From: Pseudarthrobacter sp. GA104 | GTDB taxonomy: Bacteria > Actinomycetota > Actinomycetes > Actinomycetales > Micrococcaceae | DNA length: 64,000 nt | Reading direction: 5' to 3' | Assembly (NCBI RefSeq): GCF_009741265.1 | Contig: NZ_WOWL01000001.1 | Coordinates: 4,526,001-4,590,000, forward strand | Notes under the pieces: model-generated | The model's input: the letters and a program-made list of their open reading frames with translations, nothing else | What the model was told of the DNA's origin: nothing | The model's database searches: none | Position numbers and translations under genes: made by a program | Shown: positions 7,266 to 16,499 of the stretch, piece by piece | How positions within the stretch are numbered: position 1 is the stretch's first letter | How the letters are laid out: each line of letters opens with the position of its first letter

Positions 7266-8237
7266 CTACAGCAGACCCAGCCCGCCGACCGCGGCAAGGA
7301 CATCCGGCACAGTGACTCCCAGCAGTGCAGGGTCGGGCTGGTCGGCAAAAGTGTCCCCCCGCCGCAGCTCCGCACGGGTCAGGACAACGTGCGGTCCTGG
7401 CGGTGGCCCCCAGATCTCGGGCGGGGCTGGTCCAAAAAGCACCACCGACGGCGTGCCATAAGCCGACGCGAGATGTGCAGCGCCGGTGTCAGCTGAGATC
7501 ACCAGGCGCGCGGCAGCGATGGTTGCAGCGAACTCCCCCAGTCCAAGCCGCCCGGCCAGCACCGCTCCATCCGGGAGGCCCGCACGCCGGCAGACGTCAA
7601 CCGCCCTGTCCCGTTCCCCGCTGCCCCCGGTGAAGACAACGTTGTGTCCTGCCGCATCCAGCGCTGCGGCAACAGCAGCGAAGCGATCAGCGGGCCAGAG
7701 CCGGCTGCCATAGGCGGCGCCGACATGAAGGACCGTCGCATCGGGAACCGGGCTGGGTACATGCGGTGTGTTCAAGCCCACGTCCAAGGGGTCGGCGTCG
7801 ATCCCGTGCCATTCCAGGAGCCGTACCCACCGTTCCCGCTCGTGCAGTTCTGCACGCCAGGGCGGCCCGTCCCTGTGCCCGCTGCGGTGGCCGATGGTCT
7901 GCCGCGCCTTGAGGGCTTCGATGCGCCCTTGGCTTTCCGGGCCGCTGCCGTGCAGGTTCACTGCCACGTCAACGACGCCCGCTTCCAGGGCCAGCGGCTC
8001 GTCCAGGCCGTGGGTGGGCAGCAGCTCGTAGCCGCCGACCAGCCCCAGGGCCTCCGAGAGCCAGCCCTGGGCCGCGTACCGCAGCCGGTGTCGGGGGAAC
8101 GTGCGGCGAAGGGCCTTCAGGGCAGGCACCGCAACCAGCAAGTCCCCGAGCTTCAAGGCCCGCAGGACAAGAAGCTCCGGCTTCCTGTCTACGCGGATGT
8201 CCGGGCCCGTCTCCGTGGAAACGTCCGTGCCGCTCAT
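7266..8237 (-). CDS. glycosyltransferase family 9 protein (second of a pair)
   Basis: 323-aa GT-B fold sugar transferase of the ADP-heptosyltransferase family (GT9). The N-terminal half has LVLRALKLGDLLVAVPALKALRRTFP, the usual KxGDxxxxxPxxxxL motif. The C-terminal nucleotide-sugar site has SADTGAAHLASAYGTPSVVLFGP. The ATG start overlaps the stop of the preceding GT9 gene (ATGA), so the two are translationally coupled. GT9 enzymes are best known from LPS core synthesis. In an actinobacterium without LPS the acceptor is unknown, possibly a cell-wall or capsular glycan. Confidence 0.88.
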   Translation of the reverse strand: MSGTDVSTETGPDIRVDRKPELLVLRALKLGDLLVAVPALKALRRTFPRHRLRYAAQGWLSEALGLVGGYELLPTHGLDEPLALEAGVVDVAVNLHGSGPESQGRIEALKARQTIGHRSGHRDGPPWRAELHERERWVRLLEWHGIDADPLDVGLNTPHVPSPVPDATVLHVGAAYGSRLWPADRFAAVAAALDAAGHNVVFTGGSGERDRAVDVCRRAGLPDGAVLAGRLGLGEFAATIAAARLVISADTGAAHLASAYGTPSVVLFGPAPPEIWGPPPGPHVVLTRAELRRGDTFADQPDPALLGVTVPDVLAAVGGLGLL

Positions 8238-9385
8238 GCGTCCACTTTCGTCAACTCGGTGGCTGCCAGGCTGCGTACATCCTCGTGCACCTCCCGCACC
8301 GCAACACCGGCCACCGCCGAGTCATCGTGCGGGCACCGCGGCGCCGTCCAGCCAACCTGGGTGATGTCTATCCCGCAAGTGGGGCAGGCGGTCACCCAGG
8401 AGGCGTGGATGCGGTGGAGGCTCCTGCCCAGCGCTCCGGCATTTATGACGTTGCCCGCCCAGAAGATCCCCACCGTCGGAACCCCAAGCGCCTGGGCAAG
8501 GTGCCGCGGTCCGCTGTCATTCCCCACCACTACGGCGGCGCGGACCATCAGTGCCACGAGCCCGCCCATGTCAAGGTCCCCGGCGAATGAATGGACGTGG
8601 GCGGCGGCTGCCTGCTCCACAACCTGTTCGGCAAGGGCGCGTTCGCTCTCATCCCCGATGACCGCAACACGGAAGCCATCCGCGGCGCATGCTGCCGCAA
8701 GTTCAGCGAACCGGCCGGCGGGCCAGCGCCGTCGGGGATCAGTGGCGCCGGGATGCAGCACCACCCAAGGGCCGGCGCCGTCGTCGCGCATTACGGCGGC
8801 GGCGGAAGCGCCGCTGTCCGCCGGCGCCAGGCGGGCCTCCAGGTCAACGGGGAAAGCACCGGCCATGCCGGCCACCTCCAGCGCCCTGAGTGGTTCGTGC
8901 TGGTAGTAGACATAGGGAACGGTCCGCTCGAGACTGGCAGCGTCCGACGTCCGCGTGCCTACCGTGTGCCGGGCCCCCAGCCGAAGCAGGAACGGATTTG
9001 AGTACCGGCCACCGCCATGGAGCTGGACGGCCAGGTCGTACCGGCGTCCGCGCATGTCATCAAAGAACGCGTCCAGCTCCGCCGGGTCCTCCTCTCCCGG
9101 GCGGACGCCTTCAGCGTGTGGCAGCATGCACACCTCATCCACCGGGCTCTTGGTTGCGGCAAACAGCGCTTGGTGCACCGGAGTTCCCAGCAAGGTAAGG
9201 GTTGCGGCGGGGTAGGCTGCCTTGAGCGCGGCCATGGCGGGTATGGCGAAGATCACGTCGCCGAGCCCTCCGCCCCGCAACACTGCGATCCTTGACACGG
9301 ACTCGAATTTCTCCAGGACAGGACCAACACCGGTACCCACCCGCGCCGAACCACCGAATTCCGCAGTGAGCTGCTCCACGTGCAC
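8234..9385 (-). CDS. glycosyltransferase family 9 protein (first of a pair)
   Basis: 383-aa GT9/heptosyltransferase-type protein. It has AVLRGGGLGDVIFAIPAMAALKAAYP near the N-terminus and VVVGNDSGPRHLAQALGVPTVGIFW in the donor-binding half. It extends past the family core with a Cys-containing tail (ACPTCGIDITQVGW and APRCPHDD) that could bind zinc and is absent from its partner. The GTG at 9385 was taken as start; GTG at 9379 is also possible. It precedes and overlaps the second GT9 gene by four bases. About 200 bases separate it from the divergent DUF4193 gene. Confidence 0.87.
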   Translation of the reverse strand: MHVEQLTAEFGGSARVGTGVGPVLEKFESVSRIAVLRGGGLGDVIFAIPAMAALKAAYPAATLTLLGTPVHQALFAATKSPVDEVCMLPHAEGVRPGEEDPAELDAFFDDMRGRRYDLAVQLHGGGRYSNPFLLRLGARHTVGTRTSDAASLERTVPYVYYQHEPLRALEVAGMAGAFPVDLEARLAPADSGASAAAVMRDDGAGPWVVLHPGATDPRRRWPAGRFAELAAACAADGFRVAVIGDESERALAEQVVEQAAAAHVHSFAGDLDMGGLVALMVRAAVVVGNDSGPRHLAQALGVPTVGIFWAGNVINAGALGRSLHRIHASWVTACPTCGIDITQVGWTAPRCPHDDSAVAGVAVREVHEDVRSLAATELTKVDA

Positions 9386-9586
9386 CCCTTACCAGTAGTG
9401 CGGACTGCACCGTTTGCGGCGCCATCCGCTGCCATGCAGCCCCATTTCGCCGCTAACACCGCAGGCTGCCTCCTTTGAACCATTACCCAGGGGACGGTCA
9501 ATATACTCCGGCTATTGGGGAATACCCGCATGATGCTGTACGTTTCATACGCGACAGGCGAACCAAAGAAAAGAGAAGCACCTAAA

Positions 9587-9889
9587 GTGGCAACCGATTA
9601 CGATGAACTGCGCTCCGACGTCAAGGAATCGCAGGACAACTCTCTCGAGCAGCTCCAGTCAGCAAATGCTCCCGACGCACGCAGCGTTGTGCTGGAACTG
9701 GATGAGGCTGACGGGCTTGACGGCGCCGGCGTGCCCGGAGGCGAGTTCGTGGCCGAAGAGCTCGTGGTACAGGTCATCCCGCAGGCTGAAGACGAATTCA
9801 CCTGCTACTCCTGCTTCCTGGTCCGTCACCGGTCCCAGATTGCGCGCCAGAAGGATGGCCACAGCTACTGCACCGAGTGCGAAGGCTAG
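9587..9889 (+). CDS. DUF4193 family protein
   Basis: A 100-aa actinobacterial protein of unknown function. It starts VATDYDELRSDVKESQ, has an acidic middle, and ends in a C-terminal zinc-ribbon-like pair CYSC...CTEC (residues about 74-98). The GTG at 9587 was chosen because family members begin with MATDYDxxR. The upstream in-frame TTG at 9515 would add an unrelated leader. A possible -10 hexamer TATACT lies at 9502-9507, about 80 bases upstream. A terminator follows the gene. Confidence 0.9.
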   Translation: MATDYDELRSDVKESQDNSLEQLQSANAPDARSVVLELDEADGLDGAGVPGGEFVAEELVVQVIPQAEDEFTCYSCFLVRHRSQIARQKDGHSYCTECEG

Positions 9890-9941
9890 TTAATACAGCC
9901 GACGTGGGGCTGCGGGAACGTCCGCAGTCCCGTCGATCCTG

Positions 9942-9976
9942 AGGCACGCCCGGCAGTCGGCGTGCCTTTCGGTTTT
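9942..9976 (+). terminator. intrinsic terminator after DUF4193 gene
   Basis: 9-bp perfect stem AGGCACGCC / GGCGTGCCT with an 8-nt loop, followed by TTCGGTTTT. It separates DUF4193 from the M50 gene. Confidence 0.8.
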
Positions 9977-10048
9977 AAGCCTGCACCCAGCCAGCCCGGG
10001 TACCGTGGCGGCTATGGCTCACCACGACCCTGCCGGCGAGAGGCCCTG

Positions 10049-10801
10049 ATGACGATGCCCGGAGACCCCTGGGATACATTACTGGCAGCATTCAGCCGCG
10101 CAGATCCTCCCAACGTGACACTGACGGAACTGGCACTGGCGGTGATGACAGCTGCCGCCTTGTCAGTGCCCCGCCGCTCCTGGCGGTACTTCGGCCTGCT
10201 GGCCACGGCCACGCACGAGATGGGGCACGCTGTTGCTGCGGTGCTGAGCGGCCAGCGGCTGGCCGGGATCCGGCTCCTCCTTGACCACTCAGGCACCACC
10301 ACCACGTACAGCCGCAGCAGGCTCGCCACCGCCTGGTCATGTTTTTGGGGGTACCCCGTACCGGCACTGGTGGGGGCGGCGTTCGTGTGGTGCGGCTTCA
10401 ACGGGTGGGGACCGGCGGCAATCGCAGGCGGCGCCGTGGCCCTGGCTGCCTCGCTGGTGTTCCTCCGGAACCTCGCCGGCGTCCTTATCACTTCGGCCGC
10501 AATTGCCATCACCCTGGCCCTGATCCTCTTTGTGCCGGCTGCCTTTGTTGGCCACGTGGCTGTCATCCTGGGCCTGGCACTGCTGGTGGCTGCCGTGCGC
10601 GACCTCATCAAGCTCGCCCATGTGCACCTGCGCCGCCGGGACCGGCTGGCCAGTTCCGACGCATACCTGCTCTGGCGTGCCACGTCCGTTCCCTCCGGCG
10701 TCTGGATCCTTCTGTTCGCGGCCCTGGTTGCCGGCTCGTGGCTGTGGGCCTGGCAGCCGATCTCCACTGTCCTGCCCGCGGAGCATAGGGTGTTCCCATG
10801 A
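10049..10801 (+). CDS. M50 family metallopeptidase, integral membrane
   Basis: A 250-aa multi-pass membrane protein with the site-2-protease zinc motif HEMGH at residues 56-60 inside a hydrophobic segment, followed by several membrane helices and a short basic loop (LRRRDRLASSDA). It matches the actinobacterial M50B-like group. The ATG at 10049 was chosen. An 11-codon open frame (10015-10050) ends with a stop overlapping this ATG, which could couple translation. The 3' end overlaps the next gene by ATGA, suggesting one transcript with the glutathionyl-hydroquinone-reductase-like enzyme. Substrate unknown. Confidence 0.82.
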   Translation: MTMPGDPWDTLLAAFSRADPPNVTLTELALAVMTAAALSVPRRSWRYFGLLATATHEMGHAVAAVLSGQRLAGIRLLLDHSGTTTTYSRSRLATAWSCFWGYPVPALVGAAFVWCGFNGWGPAAIAGGAVALAASLVFLRNLAGVLITSAAIAITLALILFVPAAFVGHVAVILGLALLVAAVRDLIKLAHVHLRRRDRLASSDAYLLWRATSVPSGVWILLFAALVAGSWLWAWQPISTVLPAEHRVFP

Positions 10802-11910
10802 CCCAGGAAACGGACACCACGCAGCAGGCGGAAAAGGCACATGCTTTGGGAAAGAGCGCAGAACACAGCACCCGCGGCGCCTACGTCACAGGTGGAGCGG
10901 AGTTCAACCGCGACACCAACTACATTGAGGACCGCATCACGAGGGACGCAACTCCGGGTCCGAACGGCGAACCGGGCTGGCCGGTGGAAGCTGGACGCTA
11001 CCGGCTGATCGCGGCGCGTGCCTGCCCCTGGGCCAACAGGACCGTCATCGTCAGGCGCCTGCTTGGCCTCGAAGACGCCATTTCACTGGGACAGCCGGGT
11101 CCCACCCACGATGCCCGTTCGTGGACCTTTGACCTCGATCCAGGCGGGACGGACCCCGTCCTCGGTATCGAACGGATCCAGGACGCCTACTTCAAGAGGT
11201 TCCCGGACTATCCCCGCGGCATCACCGTTCCCGCGATCGTGGACGTTGCCAGCGGTGCGGTGGTGACCAACAACTTTCCGCAGATCACGCTGGATTTTTC
11301 CACCGAGTGGACCGAGTTTCACCGCGCAGGGGCGCCGGACCTGTACCCGGAGCATCTTCGCGAAGAAATCGACCAGGTCAATAAACGCGTCTTCACCGAG
11401 GTCAACAACGGTGTTTACCGCTGCGGTTTCGCGGGATCCCAGCAAGCCTACGACTCCGCCTACGCCCGGCTGTGGACAGCCCTGGACTGGCTCGAAGACC
11501 GGCTCTCGGGGCAGCGCTACCTGGTGGGTGACACCATCACTGAAGCCGACGTGCGGCTGTTCACCACACTTGCCCGGTTCGATCCCGTCTATCACGGCCA
11601 CTTCAAGTGCAACCGGCAAAAACTCAGCGAGATGCCAGCCCTGTGGGGCTACGCACGGGACCTGTTCCAGACTCCCGGCTTCGGCGACACCATCGATTTT
11701 GTCCAGATCAAGCAGCACTATTACATCGTCCATGAGGACATCAACCCCACGGGCATAGTCCCCGCAGGGCCGGATCTGAGGGGCTGGCTGGAGCCCCATG
11801 GCCGGGAAGCGCTGGGGGGCCGCCCCTTCGGGGACGGGACACCGCCCGGGCCTGTAAGGACAGGGGAAGAGGTCATCCCCGGGCACGGGGCGGACGCCGA
11901 AGGGCAGTAA
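10798..11910 (+). CDS. glutathionyl-hydroquinone reductase-like protein (Xi-class GST)
   Basis: A 370-aa thiol transferase of the YqjG/ECM4 (GS-HQR) family, which reductively removes a thiol from quinol adducts. The catalytic motif CPWA lies at residues 76-79 in ARACPWANRTVIVRRLLGLEDAIS. The N-terminal thioredoxin-like domain and helical C-terminal domain (AYDSAYARLWTALDWLEDRLSGQRYLVGD...) are both complete. Actinobacteria use mycothiol rather than glutathione, so the physiological thiol is probably mycothiol; this is inference. It starts with ATG inside the stop of the M50 gene. The C-terminal 40 residues are a Pro/Gly-rich extension. Confidence 0.88.
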   Translation: MTQETDTTQQAEKAHALGKSAEHSTRGAYVTGGAEFNRDTNYIEDRITRDATPGPNGEPGWPVEAGRYRLIAARACPWANRTVIVRRLLGLEDAISLGQPGPTHDARSWTFDLDPGGTDPVLGIERIQDAYFKRFPDYPRGITVPAIVDVASGAVVTNNFPQITLDFSTEWTEFHRAGAPDLYPEHLREEIDQVNKRVFTEVNNGVYRCGFAGSQQAYDSAYARLWTALDWLEDRLSGQRYLVGDTITEADVRLFTTLARFDPVYHGHFKCNRQKLSEMPALWGYARDLFQTPGFGDTIDFVQIKQHYYIVHEDINPTGIVPAGPDLRGWLEPHGREALGGRPFGDGTPPGPVRTGEEVIPGHGADAEGQ

Positions 11911-11935
11911 GCGTTTTCTGGATAAGCTGGGTGCC

Positions 11936-13045
11936 ATGCATAGACATCACGGCTTCGTAGCGTCCGGTTTCAACAACGTCCTGGAACTGTTCAATACATT
12001 CCTGCGCGAGGATCCGCAGTACAGCGCACAGCTGGCCGTCTACAGGGACGGGGTCCCGGTCGTGGAACTGTCGGGCGGGCCGGACATGGCGCCGGACACC
12101 TTGACGGGGGCGTACTCCTGTTCGAAGGGAGTGGCTGCCATGGTCATTGCGCTACTGGTTCAGGACGGTCTGCTCGACCTCGACCGGACCGTAGCGCACT
12201 ACTGGCCGGAATTCGGCGTGCATGGCAAGGAGCGCCTCCTGGTCCGAGAGGCTTTGTCGCACCAGGCCGGGCTCATGGGCATCGAGGGCGGCTTCGGGCT
12301 GGACGAGTTCACCACCCCTGCCGCCGCGGCCCGGCTGGCGCGGGCTGTTCCAACCTGGCAGCCCGGCCGGCAGTTTGGCTACCACGCGCTCACCATCGGG
12401 ATCATCATGGAAGAGCTGTGCCGGCGCACAGCCGGGGAAACCCTGCAGGAGATCTATGAAGGGCGAATCAGGAGCCCGTACGGTATCGACTTTTTCCTTG
12501 GGCTGCCTGAGGAACAGGAGTACCGTTACCGCGACGTCCTCTATGCGGCCGGACCGGTGGAGCCCTGGCTCGATCCGCTCAGCCTCGAGGGCCTGAACAG
12601 CAACGCCCCGGTCAGCACCATCATGGAGCTTCCCAATATCCGGCCGGTCCGGGCCTCGGGGATGTCCGCGGCAGGCGGCGTGGGAGCAGCCTCGGGCCTG
12701 GCCCGCCTCTACGCGGCAGCCACCACCGGAATCCAGGGCGGCGAACCGTTCCTCACCGCAGCCACCGTCGAGCAGATGTCGCAGGAACAGGTGTGGGGCC
12801 TTGACCGGTCCTCAGGCCTGGACAACGCGTTCGCCGTCGTGTTCATGAAGCCGCACCCGTCGCGGAACTTCGGGAGCCATCGCGCGTTCGGGCACGAGGG
12901 CGCCAACGCGGCGCTCGGGTTCGCGGATCCTGCCTACGGCCTGGGCTTCGGTTACATTCCGCGGCGGCAGGAGGACGGAAGAACGCCCGGCCGTGCCCAC
13001 CGGCTGGCGGCAGAGGTGCGCCGTTCAGCGGCAGATCTGTCCTGA
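11936..13045 (+). CDS. serine hydrolase, beta-lactamase/EstB family
   Basis: A 369-aa penicillin-binding-protein-fold hydrolase of class C beta-lactamase type, most likely an esterase. The nucleophile motif SxxK is SCSKG at residues 61-65. The Tyr motif is in FGYHALTIG, and the third motif is FGHEGANAALGFADP, an HxG-like strand. There is no signal peptide, so it is cytoplasmic, which argues for an EstB-like esterase rather than a secreted beta-lactamase. It starts with ATG 25 bases after the preceding stop and is likely part of the same run. Confidence 0.88.
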   Translation: MHRHHGFVASGFNNVLELFNTFLREDPQYSAQLAVYRDGVPVVELSGGPDMAPDTLTGAYSCSKGVAAMVIALLVQDGLLDLDRTVAHYWPEFGVHGKERLLVREALSHQAGLMGIEGGFGLDEFTTPAAAARLARAVPTWQPGRQFGYHALTIGIIMEELCRRTAGETLQEIYEGRIRSPYGIDFFLGLPEEQEYRYRDVLYAAGPVEPWLDPLSLEGLNSNAPVSTIMELPNIRPVRASGMSAAGGVGAASGLARLYAAATTGIQGGEPFLTAATVEQMSQEQVWGLDRSSGLDNAFAVVFMKPHPSRNFGSHRAFGHEGANAALGFADPAYGLGFGYIPRRQEDGRTPGRAHRLAAEVRRSAADLS

Positions 13046-13126
13046 ACCACACCCCGGGCACACTGTGCCCGCCTCCCTGACCAGCACCTTTGTAGGCAGC
13101 CGCCGGGGCGCCGTAGGGTGGTACGA

Positions 13127-14245
13127 ATGCGCCAGTCTCAAGCACGCCCGGATGCCAGGTGGGCCAGGGGGACCCTTTTTCTCAAACAGGCGGTGTCCGG
13201 CCTGTCGTCGGCCTTTGCCGCGCAGCGGCTGCAACTGGCGGCCAAGGCGGCTTTTGCAGCCGGACTGGCCTTCGCCATCGCCCCGCATCTGCCCGGAGCT
13301 GCTGCGAACTATCCCTACTATGCCCCCCTGGGTGCGCTGGTGGCGATGTACCACAACGTTGCCGGCTCGGTACGGCAGGGCCTCGAGGCCCTTGCCGGAC
13401 TCGCAGTGGGCATCGGCCTGGCGTATGTGCTGGTTACCGTCACGGATCCGTCGCCGCTCGCCGTCGCGCTGATCATGGGAATAGGCGTCCTGCTTGGGGG
13501 CCTGCCGGGAATCGGTTCGGGCAGTGACTGGATTCCGACGGCGGCGCTGCTGGTTTTGCTCGTGGGCGGCAGTAATCCGGACGACTTTTCGTTCGGTTAC
13601 CTCCTGCAGATGGGCTTTGGAGTCGCCGTTGGGATCGGCGTCAACTTCCTGATCTTTCCGCCGCTGCACCTGAACGCCGCCGCGGCCAGCCTGGATGAGC
13701 TCCGCCAAGCCCTTGGCCGCCAGCTCACCGACATGGGGGCGGCCCTAAAGGAAGAATGGCCGCCCAAACACGAGGACTGGTCAAGCCGTTCAGACGAACT
13801 GGCGGCGGCGGCCCGCTCAGTCCGGCACCTGGTCAAGGAGGCTGACGCAAGCCGGCGGGCCAATCCGAGGCGCAAACTGCACCCCCGCGACGTCGATCTT
13901 GATTACCGGAACCTGCGCGAACTGGAGAGGGTGACCTTCCACATCCAGGACATCACCGACGTGCTTTCGGACGTGATCTGGGAGAGCGAGGCACCCTACA
14001 GCGTTCCCCTGCAGGACACCGGCCCGCTGGCCGATGCTTTGTCAGCCACCGGCAACCTTCTCCGCTCGTTCAGCGACGACGACACCTCCGCGCAGGACGG
14101 CCATTTCGGGGCGGCAAAGGAGGCGGTGGAAGCCTGCATGGCTGCCACCGCCGGAAGGGATGCGGAGCAGGGAATGGTCCCCGCGTCCGAATCGGTCCTG
14201 CTGAGCCTCCACCGCATCCTGCGCGCTGTCCGGACACGCGACTAG
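13127..14245 (+). CDS. FUSC family membrane protein
   Basis: A 372-aa protein with six hydrophobic segments in the first 180 residues (AAKAAFAAGLAFAIAPHL, PYYAPLGALVAMY, LAGLAVGIGLAYVLV, AVALIMGIGVLLGGL, TAALLVLLVGG, GFGVAVGIGVNFLIF) followed by a long soluble helical region. This is the half-size FUSC/aromatic acid exporter (AaeB/ArAE) architecture. The substrate is unknown. The ATG at 13127 was preferred to a GTG nine bases upstream. Its stop overlaps the stop of the converging MaoC gene. Confidence 0.83.
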   Translation: MRQSQARPDARWARGTLFLKQAVSGLSSAFAAQRLQLAAKAAFAAGLAFAIAPHLPGAAANYPYYAPLGALVAMYHNVAGSVRQGLEALAGLAVGIGLAYVLVTVTDPSPLAVALIMGIGVLLGGLPGIGSGSDWIPTAALLVLLVGGSNPDDFSFGYLLQMGFGVAVGIGVNFLIFPPLHLNAAAASLDELRQALGRQLTDMGAALKEEWPPKHEDWSSRSDELAAAARSVRHLVKEADASRRANPRRKLHPRDVDLDYRNLRELERVTFHIQDITDVLSDVIWESEAPYSVPLQDTGPLADALSATGNLLRSFSDDDTSAQDGHFGAAKEAVEACMAATAGRDAEQGMVPASESVLLSLHRILRAVRTRD

Positions 14246-15153
14246 AGGGCGCTGACCGAACCGCTGAAGTGGCGGCGCCCCGACCTGGGATTCCATGCCA
14301 CGAAACTGGAACGCGTCCGCGCGCCGGAGTCCCCTTCTTCGGTATTGATCTCTAGGGCAACCATGCCGGGAAGAAACACCGGGGAGTCAAAATCCACATC
14401 CCACGTGAAGGAATCGCCACGGGACGGGCCGACGTCGGCGAGCGCCCTGGCCGCCAGGTACATGCCGTGGGCTATGGACCGCCGCATCCCCAAAGCCCTG
14501 GCGGAAAGCACGCTTAGGTGTATGGGATTGAAGTCACCCGATACCGCCGCGTAAGCCCGGCCGGTGTCAACACCAAGCTGCCAGATAGCGGTGGGGTTCG
14601 GCGCCTTGAATTCCGCCCGGGCGGAGGCCGGGGACGGTTTGTCGATCCCCGGCAGGAAGACTCCCTTGGCCAGGTAGGTGGACACCCCCCGCCAGGAGGC
14701 CTCGGGTGCCCCTGACAACCGCACATCCGCCACCACATCCACCACCGTCCCCGCACGGTGACCCCGGAGATTTTCCACCCTGGCGGAGACGTCCAGGCTG
14801 TCGGTGAAGAGTACCGGGGAACGCTGTTGCACGCTGTTCCGAAGGTGGATCATGCCGAGCAGGGGCAAAGGGAAGTCGTCCCTGTTCAGCACGCTCATGG
14901 CCAGCGGAAAGGCGAGTGCGTGGATGAACCCGGCAGGCAGCACGTCGCTGGCCGTCTCGCCGATCAGGTGCTGGTACGCGGTGAGCGTGGCAACGTCCAC
15001 GCTGACCCCGCGCACTTCATGGCTTTCGGCCGGCAGGACGGATCCATCCTGGCTGCCCAGCAGCCGGCGGCGTGCGGCCTGGGCAGCGGCGTTGACGTAG
15101 AGCTTGGACAGCGAGGGCATCTCCCCCAGGATGACCGGCTGGGCGGGCATCAT
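14242..15153 (-). CDS. MaoC family enoyl-CoA hydratase / dehydratase
   Basis: A 303-aa double hot-dog hydratase acting on (R)-3-hydroxyacyl-CoA/ACP. The hydratase-2 motif is clear in AAVSGDFNPIHLSVLSARALGMRRSIAHGMYLAARAL (catalytic Asp and His around residues 200-210). The N-terminal half is a second, degenerate hot-dog fold. The ATG start overlaps the stop of the upstream large FabG (ATGA), so hydratase and ketoreductase are coupled; that pairing fits a fatty-acid elongation or beta-oxidation-like module together with the thiolase. Confidence 0.86.
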   Translation of the reverse strand: MMPAQPVILGEMPSLSKLYVNAAAQAARRRLLGSQDGSVLPAESHEVRGVSVDVATLTAYQHLIGETASDVLPAGFIHALAFPLAMSVLNRDDFPLPLLGMIHLRNSVQQRSPVLFTDSLDVSARVENLRGHRAGTVVDVVADVRLSGAPEASWRGVSTYLAKGVFLPGIDKPSPASARAEFKAPNPTAIWQLGVDTGRAYAAVSGDFNPIHLSVLSARALGMRRSIAHGMYLAARALADVGPSRGDSFTWDVDFDSPVFLPGMVALEINTEEGDSGARTRSSFVAWNPRSGRRHFSGSVSAL

Positions 15154-16490
15154 GCCCCCACCATGTTCTGCCCGCAGACCCGGAGCACCTCGCCGTTGAT
15201 GCCGGCCGCTGCATCACTGGCAAGGAAGGACACGGCTTCGGCAACATCCAATGGCAGGCCGCCCTGCTGCAGGGAGTTCAGCCGCCGGCCGATCTCGCGG
15301 AGGGCAAACGGGATCCTGGCGGTCATCTCGGTTTCTATGAACCCCGGGGCCACCGCATTGATGCTGCCGCCGAGCGCGGCCATGTGCGGAGCGGTGGCCC
15401 TGACCATTCCCATCACCCCGGCCTTGGACGCCGCATAGTTGGTTTGCCCCCGGTTGCCGGCAATGCCGCTGGTTGAAGCAACTGACACTATGCGCGGCGA
15501 TTCCCGGAAGTGCTTTGAGGAAAGGAGAGCCTCGTTGATGCGGAGTTGCGCGGCTATGTTGATGCTGATGACCGAGTTCCACCGGGGCTGGTCCATGTTG
15601 GCCAGCAGTTTGTCCCGGGTGATCCCGGCGTTGTGGACCATGATGTCCAGGCGTCCGTGGCGCTGCGCGGCGTGCTCAACAATGCGTTGTCCAGCGTCCT
15701 CCCTGCTGATGTCCAGTTGGAGCGCGGTCCCCCGCACCTCGTTCGCAACCGCCGCCAGCTGGTCGCCGGCCGCGGGGACGTCCACGAGGACCAGGGTTGC
15801 GCCGTCGCGGTGCAGGGTGCGGGCGATAGCCGCTCCGATGCCGCGTGCCGCTCCGGTCACCACCGCGATCTTGCCGGCCAGCGGCTTGTCCGGGTCCCCG
15901 GCAAGTTCTCCGGACGTGCCGGACACGGTCACAAACTGCCCGTCCACGAATGCCGAACGGCCGGAGAGGAAGAATCGGAGGGCTGCCAGGGCGCTGGGGC
16001 TGGTCGGCTCGATACCGTCCCTCAGGATGATGCCGTTGCCCGTGGCGCCGCCCCGGAGTTCCTTGGCCAGCGAGCGGAGGAACCCGTCAACCCCCTGCCT
16101 GGCAGCGGCAGCTGCAGGCGAATCGGCGTCCGACGCCGGCCGGGAGACCGTGACGACGCGTCCGCCGGCGGCAAGGTCCCGCAGGGAAGCCGCTGCCGGG
16201 AGAATCGGCTTCTCGAGGTCCTCGGGGTGCGCCACTTCATCCAGCACCAGGATGATGGCACCGAGTTTTTCGCGCGGTACGGCGTGCCGCCGGACATCAA
16301 GGTCCCAGGAAAGCAGTTCCGCGGACAGGGCATCGGCACCCGCCGTGCTTCCCTGGACCAGGATGGGGCCGTTGATCAAGGGCTGCCCGGGCTCGTAGCG
16401 GCGAAGGACCGCGGGCTGGGGCAGGCCGAGCTTCTTGGCCACATTCCTGCCCGGGCCCTGGTTAACCAGTTGTGCGTACTTGTCTGTCAC
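15150..16490 (-). CDS. 3-oxoacyl-ACP/CoA reductase, high-molecular-weight FabG4 type
   Basis: A 446-aa SDR with an extra N-terminal flavodoxin-like domain (residues about 1-200) and a C-terminal FabG domain. This is the architecture of mycobacterial FabG4, which reduces 3-oxoacyl-CoA with NADH. In the FabG half the cofactor motif is VVTGAARGIGAAIARTL, then HNAGITRD, catalytic Ser in VSVASTSGIAG, and YAASKAGVMG (Tyr/Lys). The terminus NGEVLRVCGQNMVGA fits the family. It overlaps the MaoC gene and follows the thiolase by nine bases, so the three form an operon. Confidence 0.9.
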   Translation of the reverse strand: MTDKYAQLVNQGPGRNVAKKLGLPQPAVLRRYEPGQPLINGPILVQGSTAGADALSAELLSWDLDVRRHAVPREKLGAIILVLDEVAHPEDLEKPILPAAASLRDLAAGGRVVTVSRPASDADSPAAAAARQGVDGFLRSLAKELRGGATGNGIILRDGIEPTSPSALAALRFFLSGRSAFVDGQFVTVSGTSGELAGDPDKPLAGKIAVVTGAARGIGAAIARTLHRDGATLVLVDVPAAGDQLAAVANEVRGTALQLDISREDAGQRIVEHAAQRHGRLDIMVHNAGITRDKLLANMDQPRWNSVISINIAAQLRINEALLSSKHFRESPRIVSVASTSGIAGNRGQTNYAASKAGVMGMVRATAPHMAALGGSINAVAPGFIETEMTARIPFALREIGRRLNSLQQGGLPLDVAEAVSFLASDAAAGINGEVLRVCGQNMVGA

Positions 16491-16499
16491 CGGAACCTC

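Noticed and set aside
10015..10050. 11-codon upstream open frame (MAHHDPAGERP) before the M50 gene
   Set aside because: Too short to call a gene. It may only be chance, so it is mentioned as a possible coupling device and not annotated.
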